Positions 1 to 6,796 of a stretch of 15,385 nt of DNA are shown one piece after another (the stretch's first letter is position 1; each line of letters begins with the position of its first letter). The notes below the pieces were generated by a model, which had not been told where the DNA came from, did no database searches, and worked only from the letters and a program-made list of their open reading frames with translations. The stretch lies in assembly GCA_023436745.1 (NCBI GenBank), contig JAEZHZ010000224.1, positions 1 to 15,385 of the forward strand, read 5' to 3'. This DNA is from Pseudomonadota bacterium (GTDB lineage Bacteria; Pseudomonadota; Alphaproteobacteria; Rhizobiales; Devosiaceae). Made by a program: the position numbers and the translations under genes.

Positions 1-468
1 GTGGAAGGCACGGGCGACCATGGTTGCGAGTACATGACCGGCGGCGTTGTCGTCGTCATCGGCCCGACCGGGCGCAACTTCGCGGCCGGCATGTCCGGCG
101 GCGTAGCCTATGTCCTCGACGAGGACGGCACCTTCCGCTCGCGTTGCAACCTGGCCATGGTCGACCTCGAGCCCGTGCACGAGGAAGAAGAGCTGATGCG
201 CAAGATCCACCACCACGGTGGCGATCTCGAATGGCACGGCCGCGTCGACATCTCCGGCGACATGACCCGGCACGACGACGAGCGCCTGCACCAGCTCATC
301 AGCAACCACCTGCACTACACCGGCTCCACCCGGGCCCGTCAGGTGCTGGAGAACTGGGCCGAGATGCGTCCCAGGTTCGTCAAGGTGATGCCCGTCGAGT
401 ACCGCCGCGCCATCCAGGAGATGGAAAAGAAGCGGGCGCAGGGCGCCATGGGCGTGGCGGCCGAGTGA
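1..468 (+). CDS. gltB: Glutamate synthase large subunit, C-terminal fragment (5' end outside window)
   Basis: This is the last 155 residues of the glutamate synthase (GOGAT) alpha subunit, which makes glutamate from glutamine and 2-oxoglutarate in the cytoplasm. The fragment carries the end of the glycine-rich GXGXG beta-helix domain (visible as MTGGVVVVIG and FAAGMSGGVAYV), followed by the conserved NLAMVDLEPV stretch and the helical C-terminal tail ending in VEYRRAI. Full GltB proteins are about 1,500 residues, so roughly nine tenths lies upstream of base 1 and the GTG at base 1 is not a real start. The identification is reinforced by gltD downstream on the same strand. The stop TGA (466-468) overlaps the next ATG by one base, a typical translational-coupling junction. 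Confidence 0.95.
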   Translation: MEGTGDHGCEYMTGGVVVVIGPTGRNFAAGMSGGVAYVLDEDGTFRSRCNLAMVDLEPVHEEEELMRKIHHHGGDLEWHGRVDISGDMTRHDDERLHQLISNHLHYTGSTRARQVLENWAEMRPRFVKVMPVEYRRAIQEMEKKRAQGAMGVAAE

Positions 469-1091
469 TGTTGCAGATCTACGGCAACTTTGGGTCGGGC
501 AACTGCCTCAAGGTGAAGTACATCGCCGACGCCACCGGCACGTCCTATGTCCTGAACGAGCTGGGAATCCGCTCGGGCGCCACAGCCACGCCCGAGTTTC
601 TCGCGCTCAACCCCGCGGGCCAGATGCCGGTCGTCGTCCTCGATGACGGCCGCCCGCTGGCCCAGTCCAACGCCATCCTGCGCTACCTCGCGCACGGCAC
701 GCGCTTCATTCCCGCCGATCGCTACGAGGCGGCAAAAGTGGATGAATGGCTGTTCTGGGAACAGTACAGCCACGAACCCACCGTCGCCGTTGCCCGCGCC
801 AAGGTTGTCTATGACGGCGTCGCCCCGGCCGATCTCGATCCGGGCCTGGTCAGCCGCGCCAACAAGGCGCTGGACCGGATGGAACAGGCCCTCGCCGGCC
901 GCACCTGGCTTGTCGGCGAGACCATGACAATCGCCGACATCGCGCTGCTCCCCTACACGCGCCAGGCGCCGGAAGGCGGCTTCGACCTGTCGGACCGCCC
1001 GGCACTTCTGCGCTGGATCAGCGCCTGCGAACAAGAACTCGGCCTCCCTGCCCCCGAGGCAGACATCAGCAAGGAGCAAAGCCATGGGTAA
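468..1091 (+). CDS. Glutathione S-transferase-like protein within the gltB-gltD operon
   Basis: This 207-residue protein has the full GST layout. An N-terminal thioredoxin fold covers about residues 1-76, with SGNCLKVKY in the position of the catalytic Ser/Cys loop (Cys13 is a candidate), the cis-proline in QMPVVVLDDG (Pro54) and the gamma-glutamyl-binding QSNAI (66-70). A C-terminal helical domain holds the capping motif MTIADIALLPY near residues 145-155. Such enzymes conjugate or reduce with glutathione; the substrate cannot be told from sequence. The start is the ATG overlapping the gltB stop by one base. The reading frame is open far upstream, but that part is antisense-quality sequence over gltB. 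The 3' end overlaps gltD by eight bases, so all three genes are probably one transcript. There is no good Shine-Dalgarno at 468, which suggests coupling to gltB translation. Confidence 0.9.
   Translation: MLQIYGNFGSGNCLKVKYIADATGTSYVLNELGIRSGATATPEFLALNPAGQMPVVVLDDGRPLAQSNAILRYLAHGTRFIPADRYEAAKVDEWLFWEQYSHEPTVAVARAKVVYDGVAPADLDPGLVSRANKALDRMEQALAGRTWLVGETMTIADIALLPYTRQAPEGGFDLSDRPALLRWISACEQELGLPAPEADISKEQSHG
1071..1076 (+). promoter_or_regulatory. Ribosome binding site of gltD
   Basis: AAGGAG lies seven bases before the ATG at 1084, inside the last codons of the GST-like gene. It fixes the gltD start and shows that gltD has its own strong initiation signal although the genes overlap. Confidence 0.75.
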
Positions 1092-2511
1092 GGTCACGGG
1101 CTTTCTCGAGATCGACCGCGAGGAGCCGCGCTACGAGCCGGCATCCGACCGCATCCGCCATTTCGGCGAGTTCACCATTCCGATGACGGAAGGGCGCGTC
1201 GCCGATCAGGCCGCGCGCTGCATGGATTGCGGCATTCCCTTCTGCCACGGCGACACCGGCTGTCCGGTCCACAACCAGATCCCGGACTGGAACGATCTCG
1301 TCTACCACGGCGACTGGGAGGAAGCGGCGCGCAACCTGCATTCCACCAACAACTTCCCCGAGTTCACCGGCCGCATCTGCCCCGCCCCGTGCGAGGAAGC
1401 CTGCACCCTCAACCTCGAGGACGTTCCCGTCGCCATCAAGACAGTGGAGCAGGCGATCGCCGACCGGGCCATCCGCAGCGGCTGGGTGAAGCCGCAGCCG
1501 CCCGAGGCCAGGACCGGCAAGTCGGTCGGCGTCGTCGGTGCCGGCCCCGCCGGCCTCGCTGCCGCCCAGCAACTGGCCCGCGCCGGTCACGAGGTGCATG
1601 TCTATGAGCGCGAGCCCAGGGCGGGGGGCCTCCTCCGCTACGGCATCCCCGACTTCAAGATGGAAAAGCAGCACATCGACTTCCGCGTTTCGCAGATGGA
1701 AGCGGAAGGTGTGCAATTCCACTACGGAACCAACGTTGGCGGTAACGTAAAGCTGTCAGACCTTCGCGAAAGGCATGATGCCTTGCTGCTGACTGGCGGT
1801 GCCGAGAAGCCCCGCCCGGTCGATGCCGAGGGCGTCGATCTGAACGGTGTTCACTTCGCCATGCCCTTCCTCGTGCAGCAGAACCGCCGGATCGGCGGCG
1901 AAGACGTCTCGGGCGAAGTCCAGCTCTCCGCCGCCGGCAAGCATGTCGTGGTGGTCGGAGGCGGCGATACCGCAAGTGACTGTGTGGGCACGTCTTTCCG
2001 CCAGGGTGCCATCGCCGTCACCCAGCTCGACGTCCGCCCGATGCCGCCGGAGATGGAGAACAAGCTCACCAACTGGCCCAACTGGGCGGTGAAGATGCGC
2101 ACCTCCTCCTCCCAGGCAGAAGGCGCCATCCGCGAGTTCTCCGCCGGAACCATGAGGATCATCGGCAACGCCAAGGGCCAGGTGACCGGCGTCGAGTGCG
2201 CCCGCGTCGACCGCAAGCGCCAGCCGATCCCGGGCACCGAGTTCACCATCAAGGCCGATCTCGTCCTGCTCGCCATCGGCTTTGCCGGCCCCGTGCACGA
2301 GGGCATGCTGACCGAGCTGGGCGCCGACTTCGACAAGCGCGGCAACCTGTTCGCCGACACGCTGAGCTACCGGACCTCGGTGCCCGGCGTCTATGCCGCC
2401 GGCGACATGCGGCGCGGCCAGTCGCTCGTCGTCTGGGCTATCCGCGAGGGCCGCCAGGCCGCCCGCTCCATCGACTTCGACCTGATGGGGCAGACCGCCC
2501 TGCCACGCTGA
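1084..2511 (+). CDS. gltD: Glutamate synthase [NADPH] small subunit
   Basis: This is the 475-residue beta subunit of NADPH-dependent GOGAT, which oxidises NADPH on FAD and passes electrons through iron-sulfur clusters to GltB. Two cysteine clusters near the N terminus are visible: C46, C49, C54 and C60 in RCMDCGIPFC plus GCPVHN, and C99, C103 and C107 in RICPAPCEEAC. An FAD-binding VGAGPAG (151-157) and an NADPH-binding VVVVGGGDTASD (288-299) follow, and the C-terminal flavin motif GVYAAGDMRRGQS is present. Length is normal for the family (about 470-485). The start is the ATG at 1084, seven bases after AAGGAG and inside the end of the GST-like gene. It is the last gene of the operon; a hairpin repeat begins 38 bases after its stop. 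Confidence 0.97.
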   Translation: MGKVTGFLEIDREEPRYEPASDRIRHFGEFTIPMTEGRVADQAARCMDCGIPFCHGDTGCPVHNQIPDWNDLVYHGDWEEAARNLHSTNNFPEFTGRICPAPCEEACTLNLEDVPVAIKTVEQAIADRAIRSGWVKPQPPEARTGKSVGVVGAGPAGLAAAQQLARAGHEVHVYEREPRAGGLLRYGIPDFKMEKQHIDFRVSQMEAEGVQFHYGTNVGGNVKLSDLRERHDALLLTGGAEKPRPVDAEGVDLNGVHFAMPFLVQQNRRIGGEDVSGEVQLSAAGKHVVVVGGGDTASDCVGTSFRQGAIAVTQLDVRPMPPEMENKLTNWPNWAVKMRTSSSQAEGAIREFSAGTMRIIGNAKGQVTGVECARVDRKRQPIPGTEFTIKADLVLLAIGFAGPVHEGMLTELGADFDKRGNLFADTLSYRTSVPGVYAAGDMRRGQSLVVWAIREGRQAARSIDFDLMGQTALPR

Positions 2512-2549
2512 CTCACGTCCGGAACGGCATCGAGCTGACAACGATCAGT

Positions 2550-2571
2550 CCCTCCCCCTTTCAGGGGAGGG
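2550..2571. repeat. Dispersed C/G-rich hairpin repeat, copy 1
   Basis: An 8-bp perfect inverted repeat, CCCTCCCC (2550-2557) and GGGGAGGG (2564-2571), flanks the loop CTTTCA. It lies between the convergent gltD and DUF982 genes, where it could act as a bidirectional transcription barrier, although no T-run follows on either strand. A near-identical unit, with CTTCA in the same orientation, occurs at 15359-15378. Small CCTCCCC...GGGGAGG palindromes are, to my recollection, common intergenic repeats in Alphaproteobacteria. Confidence 0.7.
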
Positions 2572-2596
2572 CTACGTGCCGGGCGTCCAACTGCGT

Positions 2597-2839
2597 CTAT
2601 TCCACGAAGATCCCGGCTTCGATCGCCGCTTCCATGAAGGCTAGCCAGGCGGGCTCGCTGTCCGCCCCTTCCATGGCGTCGAGGCACAGGCTGCTGGCGA
2701 TCTTGTGCTTGTCGCCGCGCTCGCCCGGCCATTCCATCAGCAGGATGTTGCGCGCCTCGACCGGTGTCGTCACCACCTGACGCTCTCCGTCGAGCATGAT
2801 GGTGATCGGCCGGGAGAAGGCATGGATCGTGTCGAGCAT
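2597..2839 (-). CDS. DUF982 domain-containing small protein
   Basis: This 80-residue protein of unknown function is recognisable as a DUF982-type protein, a family abundant in Rhizobiales. The visible pattern is a beta-hairpin-like start with a conserved basic turn (PITIMLDGERQVVTT), then VEARNILLMEWPGERG, a helix with ASSLCLDAMEG, and the C-terminal AWLAFMEAAIEAGIFVE. The frame stays open up to 2932, but the ATG at 2839 is preferred because GAGGA (2847-2851 on the complementary strand) sits seven bases before it and the resulting length matches the family. It has no signal peptide or membrane segment. It is transcribed alone, divergent from hpt and convergent with gltD. Family assignment rests on pattern recognition alone. 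Confidence 0.8.
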   Translation of the reverse strand: MLDTIHAFSRPITIMLDGERQVVTTPVEARNILLMEWPGERGDKHKIASSLCLDAMEGADSEPAWLAFMEAAIEAGIFVE

Positions 2840-2891
2840 GGTCTGGTCCTCAAATCTGGCCAGCCTAAACGGCGGATGCCCTGCCCGGTTC

Positions 2892-2907
2892 CGGAGGCCA
2901 ACCTCCG
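2892..2907. other. Short inverted repeat between DUF982 and hpt
   Basis: CGGAGG (2892-2897) and CCTCCG (2902-2907) form a 6-bp perfect inverted repeat around CCAA, in the 150-base region separating the divergent DUF982 and hpt genes. It could be an operator or an mRNA hairpin, or it could be chance in high-GC DNA. Confidence 0.25.
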
Positions 2908-2933
2908 CTCCCACATGCACAAACGCAGCCATG

Positions 2934-2962
2934 TTGCCCGAGTCACTGCGGCCAGCTAGAAA
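2934..2962 (+). promoter_or_regulatory. Candidate sigma-70-like promoter for hpt
   Basis: TTGCCC (2934-2939) and TAGAAA (2957-2962) are separated by 17 bases and lie 27 bases before the hpt ATG. This would give a leader of roughly 20 bases carrying the AAAGG ribosome site. The match is judged by eye only. Confidence 0.3.
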
Positions 2963-2989
2963 GCCGTCACTCTGACAAAGGCGCCCGCC

Positions 2990-3529
2990 ATGGCCAACAC
3001 TCCCTACGTCGTCGACGAACTGATCTCAGCCAAGGCCATCGCTGCCCGCGTCGAGGCGCTCGCCAAGGACATCTCGACCTATTACGCCGATACCGACAAG
3101 CTGGTGGTCGTGGGCTTGCTGCGCGGCTCGTTCATCTTCATCGCCGATCTCGTGCGCGAACTCGACTTGCCCGTGGAAGTCGATTTCCTCGAAGCCTCCT
3201 CCTATGGCGACGGCATGGAATCGAGCCGGGAAGTCCGCATCCTCAAGGATCTGCGCGGCGAGATCGCCGGCCGCGACGTCCTCGTGGTCGAGGACATCAT
3301 CGATACCGGCCACACCCTCAAGCATGTGCTGGAAATCCTTGCCACCCGGCACCCGCGCCGCATGGAAGTCTGCGCCCTGCTCAACAAGCCAAGCCGCCGC
3401 GAAACCGACGTCGCTGCACGCTGGATCGGCTTCGACATTCCCGACGAGTTCGTCGTCGGCTACGGCATCGACTACGGCCAGCGCAACCGCAACCTCCCCC
3501 ATATCGGCGCCGTCCGCTTCGTGGACTAG
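2990..3529 (+). CDS. hpt: Hypoxanthine phosphoribosyltransferase
   Basis: This 179-residue type I phosphoribosyltransferase is a cytoplasmic purine-salvage enzyme that transfers phosphoribose from PRPP to hypoxanthine (and often guanine), giving IMP or GMP. The PRPP signature VLVVEDIIDTGHTL occupies residues 97-110, with the acidic pair E101-D102 and the DTGHT phosphate loop. The pyrophosphate loop is VGLLRGSFIF (41-50), and the flexible active-site loop SSYGDGMESSR lies at 70-80. The C-terminal WIGFDIPDEFVVGYGIDY is the purine-binding region typical of Hpt. Length is standard for the family. The ATG at 2990 follows AAAGG nine bases upstream. It is apparently monocistronic, since both neighbours are on the opposite strand. 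Base specificity (hypoxanthine against guanine) is not decidable from sequence alone. Confidence 0.95.
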   Translation: MANTPYVVDELISAKAIAARVEALAKDISTYYADTDKLVVVGLLRGSFIFIADLVRELDLPVEVDFLEASSYGDGMESSREVRILKDLRGEIAGRDVLVVEDIIDTGHTLKHVLEILATRHPRRMEVCALLNKPSRRETDVAARWIGFDIPDEFVVGYGIDYGQRNRNLPHIGAVRFVD

Positions 3530-3570
3530 CCGCCCTGGAACCACACCGGGATGAGGCTCCTGATCTTGCG

Positions 3571-4110
3571 TCAGCCGCCTTCGGCCACACGGACCAGCTT
3601 GTCCAGCACCTGCTCGAGCCCTGACTGGGAGAGTGCCGCCGTCTCCGCCGACGCATAGCCGAACTCGGCCCAGCTGAGCACGGTGCTGCCGTCGGCCTGC
3701 GCAGCGAGGCTGATGGTGTGGGGCACGCTCAGCGGAATATCGGCGGGCAGAAAGCCCAGCGTGTGCGGGTCCACCTCCGCTCCCTCCGCGTCCGCCCAGC
3801 CCTGGTCGAACACCAGCCGCTCGCCCGGCACGATCTCGCTGTAGGTCCAGCTGTTGCACATCAGCGGCATGCCGGGTGCCGTCATGCAGACCACCGTCCG
3901 GCCGCCGGGCCTGAGGTCCACTTCGACCCGCGGCGCGGTGAAGCCGGTTGGTCCCCACCACTGCGCGATCGCATCCTGCTCCGTCAGCGCCTGCCACACC
4001 CGTTCGGGCGATGCGGCGATGGTTCGTGTCAGCGTCAGGTCGTGCGCCATGGCGCCCTCCATGTTGGTCAGTGTGATAGCGGCAACGACGGCTGCGAGGA
4101 TTGCCCTCAT
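3571..4110 (-). CDS. SRPBCC / AHSA1-like domain protein, possibly exported
   Basis: The 179-residue product contains an activator-of-Hsp90-ATPase-homologue (AHSA1/SRPBCC) fold, a hydrophobic ligand-binding cup. Visible marks are LTRTIAASPERVWQALTE, the IAQWWGP turn, the RPGGRTVVCM strand, VPGERLVFDQGWAD, and the final long helix QSGLEQVLDKLVRV. Two starts are credible. The ATG at 4110 has AGGAGG ten bases upstream and adds a hydrophobic stretch (AILAAVVAAITLTN) ending in AMA|HD, which resembles a signal peptide. The ATG at 4050 has GGAGG five bases upstream and gives a 159-residue cytoplasmic protein, the usual AHSA1 length. I report the longer form. It is convergent with hpt and 125 bases beyond the SGNH hydrolase gene on the same strand, so it is probably a separate transcript. 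The ligand is unknown. Confidence 0.85.
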   Translation of the reverse strand: MRAILAAVVAAITLTNMEGAMAHDLTLTRTIAASPERVWQALTEQDAIAQWWGPTGFTAPRVEVDLRPGGRTVVCMTAPGMPLMCNSWTYSEIVPGERLVFDQGWADAEGAEVDPHTLGFLPADIPLSVPHTISLAAQADGSTVLSWAEFGYASAETAALSQSGLEQVLDKLVRVAEGG

Positions 4111-4235
4111 TCTTCGTCTCCCTCCTGGTTACCGAAGGGACAACGAGAGAGCCGCACCTCTTTCGACACGGCACGGAGATCCGGTGCAGTTCCCGATGGG
4201 AGTTGATTGGTCAGGGTAGGGAGGAAGGCGCTCGC

Positions 4236-5513
4236 CTAAAGCGCGCCGGCGTTGGCCCGCTCGGCGTCGTCCCTTGCGGGATCGATCCCCACCCCGAAGG
4301 CATCGGCGCGCCCCACGGGGGCCGCCACCATCTGCTCGAGGCTGAACGGCGCCGTTTCCGGCGGCGGCAGCGTGGCGGTGCTGACAAGGTCCCCTGCCCG
4401 CGCCGGTGCCCGGCTGATCGGGATCACCGCACCAGCCACTTCCAGCAGCCGCGTCTGCCCGAGCCCTTGGTAGGGCGGCCGCTGCATCCTCGCCGCGTCG
4501 GTTCCCGACAGGGGATCGACCACCGCGATGGTCACCGACCCGCCCCGGTAGAAAGTCCTCAGGCTCTGGCTGATATAGAAGGCCAGCTTGTCGGCCCCCG
4601 CAGTCGCGAAGTGGATGCCGTCATCCTTGCGCATGCGGGCGTTCTGCCCATTGACGTCCGGACCATACGAGGCGAACTGGCCGTCGTCGCCCACGAACCG
4701 CTCATAGATGTCCACATACTCCGCCCCACCCGCGAAGCTCGCCATCCGCTGCAGGTTCGCGATCTGGCTGATTGCGGCCGAATAGTCCGACTTCGCCATC
4801 GGCGGCAGCCCCACCCAGATCACCGGCTTTCGGGCGGCGCGAAGCTTGTTGAGAAAGCTCGTGATCCGCGCCTGGTAGGCGGCGTTCCATTCCGCGCTGA
4901 GGGGCGCCAGGGTCTCTCCGCCGCTGCGGATCTCCTGCCGGTCGTTGATGCCGATGATCACCACCGCGACGTCGAAGCTGTCTTCGGCAAGGGCCTCCTC
5001 GATCGCGCCGTTCCAGTCGAAGAAGTCGTCGCGCACGAAACCGGACGAGTTCACCGCCTGATCGATCACCACGAGGTTGGGGTCTTCGGCATAGAAGCGG
5101 TTGAGCGCGCGGCTGAGGTCGAGCGCGAGCGAGTCCCCGAACACGGCCAGCCGGGTCGCGTTCTCCGCCTTTTCCACCTCGGGCTTCGGCGGCGGCTGGC
5201 TGGGCTGCGGGGCCGGAGCCGATTGCTGCTCCCGCGGCTGTTGCTGGGGCTGTTGCTGTTGCTGGCGCTGGGGTTGCGGCTGCTGCTGTTGTTGGCGGCG
5301 CTGCGGCGCCTGCTCCACCGGCTGCGGTGCCGGCTCCTCGCCGAACAGCAGATCGAACAGCGTCCGCCGCTTCTGCTGCTGGGCAACGATCACCCTGCCG
5401 TCGTCCTGGGCGAACACCGGAGCGACATCCACGAAAACGAACAGCCCGATCACGATGGCAATCGCAAAGCGCAACATGCCGGTTTCATAGCAGACCACCG
5501 CTCGCCGGGCCAT
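4236..5513 (-). CDS. DUF459-type SGNH/GDSL hydrolase with glutamine-rich linker, exported
   Basis: This 425-residue exported hydrolase has SGNH-type catalytic blocks: GDSLALDL with Ser128, Asn190 in IIGINDRQ, and Asp298/His301 in DGIHF, matching the DUF459 branch of the superfamily. Such enzymes are serine esterases, often acting on acyl groups of carbohydrates; the substrate is inferred, not shown. A hydrophobic segment (FAIAIVIGLFVFVDV) ending in PVFAQ gives a signal peptide. Residues about 63-117 form a low-complexity Gln/Pro/Arg linker with two QQQQQ runs before the catalytic domain. A proline-rich tail of about 95 residues follows it. The start at 5513 lies 15 bases after the transglycosylase stop. 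An alternative ATG at 5477 (Met13) gives a more typical signal peptide, and neither has a strong ribosome site. It is last in the galE-transglycosylase-SGNH operon. Confidence 0.88.
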   Translation of the reverse strand: MARRAVVCYETGMLRFAIAIVIGLFVFVDVAPVFAQDDGRVIVAQQQKRRTLFDLLFGEEPAPQPVEQAPQRRQQQQQPQPQRQQQQQPQQQPREQQSAPAPQPSQPPPKPEVEKAENATRLAVFGDSLALDLSRALNRFYAEDPNLVVIDQAVNSSGFVRDDFFDWNGAIEEALAEDSFDVAVVIIGINDRQEIRSGGETLAPLSAEWNAAYQARITSFLNKLRAARKPVIWVGLPPMAKSDYSAAISQIANLQRMASFAGGAEYVDIYERFVGDDGQFASYGPDVNGQNARMRKDDGIHFATAGADKLAFYISQSLRTFYRGGSVTIAVVDPLSGTDAARMQRPPYQGLGQTRLLEVAGAVIPISRAPARAGDLVSTATLPPPETAPFSLEQMVAAPVGRADAFGVGIDPARDDAERANAGAL

Positions 5514-5528
5514 CGCCTCGCCCGCCCG

Positions 5529-6785
5529 TTACCGCGACGCTGCCACGAGCGCGTCATGGGCCGCGCGGGTGATGAACCCGTCCGCAACCTCCCCGCGCAT
5601 GGCCTGGAAACGGGCATAGGCCTCCTGCGTGACCGGCCCGAGCCGCCCGTCGATACCGCCCGCGTAAAGGCCCAGCTTCGCCAGTGCCGTCTGGATCGCC
5701 CGCCGCTGCTCGAGGTTCGGGAACACCGTGCCGCGCGGCCAGTCCGCAACGAATGGTCCACCACCCTTGAGCCGGTCGGTCAGGTGCGCAACGGCCAGGG
5801 CGTAGCTGTCGGAGAAATTGTAGCCCTTCAGCACCAGATAGTTCTGTGTCATCAGGAACTTGGGCCCGTCCTTGCCGGCCGGGACGTACAGGAACACCGG
5901 CAGGTTGGGATCGGCGAACTGCCGCCCGGCCACGCGCGTGATGCCCCGTTCGGCAAAGAACGACACCGGCCGCAGCTCCGTGCGCGTTGCGAGCAGGTAG
6001 TCGAAGCCCTCCGGCACCACCACTTCCATGCCCCAGTCCACGCCGGGCTGGTAGCCGAGGCCCAGCAGGTACCTGCCGCTCGTCGCCAGCGCATCCGCCA
6101 GCGAGGCATGAAGATCCACCCGGCCGTCCCCGTCGCCGTCGGTCCCATGCGCCAGCACGTTCGACGGGTTCACCTGCAGGTGCCCGATCGCGCCGGCCCA
6201 CGAGCCCACCAGCTGCTCCGGGGCAAGCCCTGTCCGCTCCAGCAGCATCAGCGCCGCGATCAGGTCCTTCTCGTCATCCGCAAGCCGCACGCGACGCTGG
6301 TGCACCACCGTTGCCAGCGACCGGATCACCGGACGGATAAGGCGCTCGTTGCCCAGCACCGAGCCATAGTCGGTCTCGATGCCCCATATGGCGCCGAGCA
6401 GGTAGGGATCGACGCCATAGGCCCGGCCGACGCTCTCGAACAGCGCCAGGTTGCGCCCGATGGCGGCCTTGCCGCGTTCCACCCGCGAACTGGTGACCCT
6501 CGCCTCGATGTATTCCCACACCGGAGTGGTGAATTCCGGCTGCCGCGCAACGACGTCCGGCACGTTCGGGTCGGGCGTCAGTCCGAGCATCGCCCGGTCG
6601 TAGGTCGCGGCTGATACGCCCGCGGCCAGCGCCCTGGCGCGGAAACCGGACACGAATGCATCGAAGGGTTCGACCGGCTGGGCCGCAACCGGCGAGGCGA
6701 GCACCATGCCCGTCACCAATACCGCAGGGCGCAACCTGCCCCCGAACCTCGTGGTGAGCCTTTCCAGCCAGGAGGTCGCGGGCAT
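5529..6785 (-). CDS. MltB-family lytic murein transglycosylase with peptidoglycan-binding domain
   Basis: This 418-residue periplasmic enzyme cleaves the MurNAc-GlcNAc bond of peptidoglycan to leave 1,6-anhydro ends. The N terminus has an exported-protein segment (AVLVTGMVLASPVAAQ) and no obvious lipobox. The SLT_2 catalytic domain runs from about 38 to 340, with catalytic Glu137 in IWGIETDYGS, the LLERTGL helix, GAIGHLQVNPSN (198-209), and an EF-hand-like loop TDGDGDGRVDL (215-225) comparable to that of E. coli Slt35/MltB. A C-terminal peptidoglycan-binding domain (about 355-415) shows QRRAIQTALAKLGLYAGGIDGRLG and TQEAYARFQA. GAIGHLQVNPSN differs from the more usual GxMGxxQFMPSS. The ATG at 6785 lies 11 bases after the galE stop, with GGGA overlapping that stop, implying coupling. 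Confidence 0.92.
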   Translation of the reverse strand: MPATSWLERLTTRFGGRLRPAVLVTGMVLASPVAAQPVEPFDAFVSGFRARALAAGVSAATYDRAMLGLTPDPNVPDVVARQPEFTTPVWEYIEARVTSSRVERGKAAIGRNLALFESVGRAYGVDPYLLGAIWGIETDYGSVLGNERLIRPVIRSLATVVHQRRVRLADDEKDLIAALMLLERTGLAPEQLVGSWAGAIGHLQVNPSNVLAHGTDGDGDGRVDLHASLADALATSGRYLLGLGYQPGVDWGMEVVVPEGFDYLLATRTELRPVSFFAERGITRVAGRQFADPNLPVFLYVPAGKDGPKFLMTQNYLVLKGYNFSDSYALAVAHLTDRLKGGGPFVADWPRGTVFPNLEQRRAIQTALAKLGLYAGGIDGRLGPVTQEAYARFQAMRGEVADGFITRAAHDALVAASR

Positions 6786-6796
6786 GATCGGTTTCC

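Noticed and set aside
24..467. Upstream extension of the GST-like frame
   Set aside because: It overlaps gltB, encodes Arg/His-rich sequence, and the GST fold begins exactly at the ATG at 468.
1770..1784. Palindrome AAGGCAT-G-ATGCCTT
   Set aside because: It is inside the conserved gltD coding region, so most likely chance rather than a regulatory site.
2840..2932. Longer DUF982 start at 2932
   Set aside because: The ATG at 2839 has a well-spaced GAGGA and gives the usual family length.
4101..6614. 837-codon open frame on the plus strand
   Set aside because: It lies opposite the SGNH hydrolase and transglycosylase genes. Its product is Arg/His/Pro-rich with no domain, as expected for the antisense of high-GC coding DNA.
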